9,289 bases of DNA from Bacteroidales bacterium UBA6366 (GTDB taxonomy: Bacteria; Bacteroidota; Bacteroidia; Bacteroidales; UBA932), in the NCBI GenBank assembly GCA_002438845.1, contig DJRG01000085.1:16469-25757 (forward strand). Reading direction: 5' to 3'. The notes under the pieces are model-generated. The model did no database searches. It worked only from the letters and a program-made list of their open reading frames with translations, and was not told the origin of the DNA. Shown piece after piece: positions 7,401 through 9,289 of this stretch. Made by a program: the position numbers and the translations under genes. Numbering within the stretch: position 1 is the stretch's first letter; every line of letters starts with the position of its first letter.

Positions 7401-8166
7401 AAACTGCGATTACGACTCGGCCAAGGCGTTCCGCAAGGCAGGAGCGGAGATCCGGACATCGGTGTTCCGCAACCTTTCGGACAAGGATGTGTTCGAGTCG
7501 ATCGCCGAGATGAAGGAGAACATCGACAACTGCCAGATTCTGATGCTAAGCGGTGGGTTCTCTGCAGGTGACGAGCCGGACGGAAGCGGCAAGTTCATCG
7601 CGAACGTGCTGAACAACAAGGACATCGCGGAGGCGATCGGGGGGCTGCTTTCACGTGGCGGTCTGATTCTTGGGATATGCAACGGCTTCCAGGCGCTTGT
7701 GAAGTCGGGTCTGCTGCCTTACGGGGAGCTCGGCAAGGTGACGAAGAACTCTCCTACCCTGTTCCGCAACGACATCAACAGGCACATCTCGCAGATGGTG
7801 ACGACCCGCGTTGCCACGACCAACTCCCCTTGGCTCAAGGGAATGACGGTCGGTGATGAATATGCGATTCCGGTGAGCCATGGTGAGGGCAAGTTTGTGG
7901 TGAGCGAGGATTTGGCTCGTGAATTGTTCGCCAACGGCCAGGTGGCGTTCCAGTACGTTGATCCGCTGACGGATGAGCCTACGATGGAGTCGCCTTACAA
8001 TCCTAACGGTTCTTACTACGCAATTGAGGGTATCATCAGCCGTAACGGTCAGATTCTTGGCAAGATGGGGCACAGCGAGAGGTACGAGAGGAATCTGTTG
8101 AAGAACATCGAGGCCGACCTTGAGCAGCCGCTGTTCGAGAATGCTGTCAGGTATTTTATTGGATAG
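4411..8166 (+). CDS. purL: phosphoribosylformylglycinamidine synthase, single-chain
   Basis: This 1251-residue enzyme uses ATP and glutamine to convert FGAR to FGAM in de novo purine synthesis, in the cytoplasm. It is the large single-chain form (about 1295 residues in E. coli) and not the PurS/PurQ/short-PurL complex. An N-terminal domain (about 1-150) is followed by a linker and the two-lobed synthetase. Landmarks are DTYWSDHCRHTTF (213-225), NETHNHPTEIEPFGG (starting at N316), and GGKDSMSG (772-779) in the second half. The C-terminal class I glutamine amidotransferase domain starts near residue 985 and carries nucleophile C1090 in GICNGFQ, with H1221 and E1223 in GHSERYE completing the triad. 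All key motifs are intact. It follows its own consensus promoter, and its stop TAG is immediately followed by the purC ATG, implying one transcript and coupled translation. Confidence 0.97.
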   Translation: MSNYRIFVEKHPEFQVEAKSLLGELNENLQLELKTLRLLNVYDLFGFTPELLEKSRYSVFGEIVTDSVTDAIDLNGAKYIAVEYLPGQFDQRAASAVDCVHLIEPSAQISIKSSKLLIVDADASEETLEKIRHYYINPVESRTKDLSKLADTEHAAVKPVPVLEGFRNMSGDDLKAYCKKMGLAMNADDLAEVVRYFTDEGRDPNETELRILDTYWSDHCRHTTFTTELESIDVEDSFIKEDIDGTMSLYMKMRSETGREKKGLNLMDMATIGAKYLRKHGLLDDMEVSEENNACSVFIDVDVDGQTERWLLMFKNETHNHPTEIEPFGGAATCLGGAIRDPLSGRSYVYQAMRVTGAGDIYKPVSETLPGKLPQKVITKKAAHGYSSYGNQIGLATTHVREIYHEGYTAKRMEVGAVVGAVKAEDVRRESPKAGDVVLMIGGRTGRDGIGGATGSSKEHTEESLETCGSEVQKGNAPEERKLERLFRRPEVTKLIKKSNDFGAGGVSVAIGELADGLDIYLDRVPVKYSGMNSTELAISESQERMAVVVEAKDEEEFKRLCHSENIEVTHVAEVTDTARMRMFYGDKVVVDLSRAFIDSAGAKHYSKATIGEVEDRDPFFRDVPGKNLKERMFANLQDPNVTCQKGLIEMFDSTIGRSTVLMPFGGELQTTETQVSVQKLPVQGYTDTASMMAFGFNPDLCEWSPYHGAAYSFIEACSKVVAAGGHWETMRFSCQEYFERMTADPKVWGKPTAALLGALKMQKELGLASIGGKDSMSGSFETENGTIHVPPTLIAFGITPVKADNVISPELKWEGDRLYLVKHTPLVNRMPDTEQLKRNWNHIQKKIEDGTIVAGWAVGFGGVAEALCKMSFGNAFGFDVNLSEDDLFNLNYGSIVVETDGSALDFENAIEIGSVTSGEDGNVRVNGTKLSIFELMDFNASLFEKVYPAVSKPDFKRLMPKGMEGVKPFKAKKADLEYKGLKVDKVVAYLPVFPGTNCDYDSAKAFRKAGAEIRTSVFRNLSDKDVFESIAEMKENIDNCQILMLSGGFSAGDEPDGSGKFIANVLNNKDIAEAIGGLLSRGGLILGICNGFQALVKSGLLPYGELGKVTKNSPTLFRNDINRHISQMVTTRVATTNSPWLKGMTVGDEYAIPVSHGEGKFVVSEDLARELFANGQVAFQYVDPLTDEPTMESPYNPNGSYYAIEGIISRNGQILGKMGHSERYERNLLKNIEADLEQPLFENAVRYFIG

Positions 8167-8883
8167 ATGGAAAAGAGAAATATAATACACGATGGGGTGT
8201 CCATCAAGATCTTCGAGACGGATGACCCGGAGAAGGTGATCATTCACTTCACGGATGACATCACGGCTTTCAACAAGATCAAGAAGGCGGTGATCAAGGA
8301 TAAGGGAGTCTTCTGCAACGGGATTTCGTGCGAGATCTCCAGACTGTTGCAGAAAGGTGGAGTGCCGACCCATTTCATCGAGCAGATTTCTGACACTGAG
8401 CAGCTTTGCTGGAAGTCGAAGGTGATCCCGATGGAGGTGATCGTGCGGAATGTAATCGCGGGGTCGATGGCCCAAAGGCTGGGACTGGAGGAAGGAATCG
8501 TGCCGAAGGAACCGGTCTACGACCTCTGCTACAAATCGGACATCCTCTGTGACCCGATCATCAACGACTACCACGCTGTGGCCCTCGGCCTCGTAAGCAA
8601 GGAAGAGCTTGAGCGGATATATTCATTGACAAAGCAGGTCAACAGCATCCTGACTCCTGTGTTCAAGGAGATCGGCATCACGCTGGTGGACTTCAAGATC
8701 GAGTTCGGACATCTGTCTGATGGGCGACTCGTAATGAGCGACGACATCACCCCAGACAGCGCCCGCTTCTGGGACATCGCCACAGGCACCCGCCTCGACA
8801 AGGACCGCTTCCGCAAGGACTACGGCCACGTCGGAGACGCCTACAAGACGGTCTTCGAGAGGCTGACCGGCAGGAAAGTCTGA
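8167..8883 (+). CDS. purC: SAICAR synthetase (phosphoribosylaminoimidazole-succinocarboxamide synthase)
   Basis: PurC joins aspartate to CAIR with ATP to make SAICAR in purine synthesis. The protein has 238 residues, the usual size of the short bacterial form. Both family signatures are present: IPMEVIVRNVIAGS (about 107-120, with R114 in the substrate site) and LVDFKIEFG (about 181-189), followed by SDDITPDSARFWD. The N-terminal nucleotide-binding motif is unusual: where the family has G-K-(T/A)-K, this protein reads G10-V11-S12-I13 before K14, so both expected lysines are absent while the flanking residues align without gaps. The nearby TAFN and KDKG segments remain recognisable. Activity is still likely because purC is co-transcribed with purL at zero spacing and the rest of the fold is well kept, but the change is real at codon level (GTG and ATC). 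No Shine-Dalgarno is seen; translation is probably coupled to purL. Confidence 0.93.
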   Translation: MEKRNIIHDGVSIKIFETDDPEKVIIHFTDDITAFNKIKKAVIKDKGVFCNGISCEISRLLQKGGVPTHFIEQISDTEQLCWKSKVIPMEVIVRNVIAGSMAQRLGLEEGIVPKEPVYDLCYKSDILCDPIINDYHAVALGLVSKEELERIYSLTKQVNSILTPVFKEIGITLVDFKIEFGHLSDGRLVMSDDITPDSARFWDIATGTRLDKDRFRKDYGHVGDAYKTVFERLTGRKV

Positions 8884-8931
8884 CCAAGTCCCCCCGGCCG
8901 CAAGAATATTCAGATAAAAGAATCCTTATTG

Positions 8932-8964
8932 TTTCGGAAATATCCTGAAATTTGGTTACATTTG
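8932..8964 (+). promoter_or_regulatory. probable Bacteroidetes-type promoter of cysS
   Basis: TACATTTG (8957-8964) fits the -7 consensus TAnnTTTG. TTTC (8932-8935) lies 21 nt upstream as a one-mismatch -33 element. A start near 8970 would leave a leader of about 25 nt before the cysS ATG. The 112-bp gap after purC shows no convincing terminator. Confidence 0.6.
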
Positions 8965-8995
8965 GGATTCGGTTAAACCATAACATTCATTGAAT

Positions 8996-9289
8996 ATGAG
9001 ACCTTTATTTCTGACAAATACTCTTACACGCACGAAAGAGCTTTTCAAGCCGATACAACCTGGACACGTGGGCATGTACGTCTGCGGGCCGACCGTCTAT
9101 GGAGAGGCCCATCTGGGTCACGCCCGTCCGGGAGTGACTTACGATGTGCTTTTCAAACTGCTAAGGCATCTGGGCTACAAGGTGCGCTATGTGCGCAACA
9201 TCACCGATGTGGGACACCTTGAGCACGACGCTGACGAAGGGGAGGACAAGATCTCCAAGAAGGCCATGCTGGAGCAGCTTGAGCCGATG
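8996..9289 (+). CDS. cysS: cysteine--tRNA ligase, 5' part
   Basis: The first 98 codons of cysteinyl-tRNA synthetase are present; the gene continues past the right edge of the window. The enzyme activates cysteine with ATP and charges tRNA-Cys. Visible landmarks are YVCGPTVYG with zinc-ligand C30, the class I HIGH-type motif as HLGH (39-42), and the conserved RNITDVGHLEHDADEGEDKI region (68-87). The reading frame is open to the last base. The start at 8996 gives MRPLFLTNTLTR, the normal N-terminus for this family, and lies behind an AT-rich stretch and a promoter-like pair of boxes, so it is probably transcribed separately from purL-purC. Confidence 0.96.
   Translation, partial: MRPLFLTNTLTRTKELFKPIQPGHVGMYVCGPTVYGEAHLGHARPGVTYDVLFKLLRHLGYKVRYVRNITDVGHLEHDADEGEDKISKKAMLEQLEPM

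Noticed and set aside
7651..8574. 307-residue minus-strand open frame across the purL-purC junction
   Set aside because: It is antisense to two well-supported genes and has no domain or promoter; long shadows are expected in GC-rich coding DNA.
8932..8950. small hairpin TTTC-GGA / TCC-T-GAAA after purC
   Set aside because: The stem is only 7 bp with a bulge, lacks a U-tract and overlaps the cysS -33 element, so it was not called as a terminator.

Overview
The window looks like a chromosomal segment of a Bacteroidetes bacterium, most likely of the order Bacteroidales, with moderately GC-rich coding DNA. The evidence is as follows. Three upstream regions carry the Bacteroidetes-type -7 box TAnnTTTG, and two of these also have a well-placed TTTG -33 box. 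None of the starts has a clear Shine-Dalgarno sequence; AT-rich stretches precede most of them. The NagB-like/PIG-L fusion protein at the left is a Bacteroidetes-typical architecture. A finer taxonomic placement cannot be supported from sequence reading alone. Most of the content is metabolism and housekeeping; no phage, CRISPR array, insertion sequence or defence system was seen.

Layout, left to right. A tRNA-Leu(CAA) gene on the minus strand (14-101) has its own consensus promoter. A 319-bp divergent intergenic region (102-420) follows; its right half contains three consecutive short hairpins that probably form a structured 5' leader. Next come two plus-strand amino-sugar genes: a 644-residue NagB-like/PIG-L (LmbE) deacetylase fusion (421-2355) and a stand-alone glucosamine-6-phosphate deaminase, nagB (2403-3197). 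A 12-bp hairpin (3237-3270) closes this block. A secreted alpha/beta-hydrolase esterase of the PHB-depolymerase/LpqC-like type (3293-4348) follows. A second consensus promoter drives purL (4411-8166), and purC (8167-8883) begins on the base after the purL stop codon. A new promoter precedes cysS (8996 onward), which runs off the right edge.

Functional logic. The fusion and nagB probably act together on amino-sugar phosphates. NagB keeps every catalytic residue and should deaminate glucosamine-6-phosphate to fructose-6-phosphate. The NagB-like half of the fusion has lost the catalytic Asp/His pair but keeps phosphate-binding positions, so it may sense or position a sugar phosphate for the attached zinc deacetylase. 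PurL and PurC catalyse steps 4 and 7 (bacterial numbering) of de novo IMP synthesis. CysS charges tRNA-Cys.

The most unusual structure lies in the 5' part of the esterase gene. Two REP-type hairpins sit there in inverted orientation (3373-3399 and 3472-3496). Their 11-nt loops are exact reverse complements, while their stems differ in sequence yet remain perfectly paired. This is a BIME-like mobile-repeat pair, of the kind mobilised by RAYT/TnpA-REP transposases. It is translated in frame as a linker between the signal peptide and the catalytic domain, unless the true start lies downstream. A second oddity is PurC, whose N-terminal Gly-Lys-(Thr/Ala)-Lys nucleotide-binding motif reads Gly-Val-Ser-Ile.
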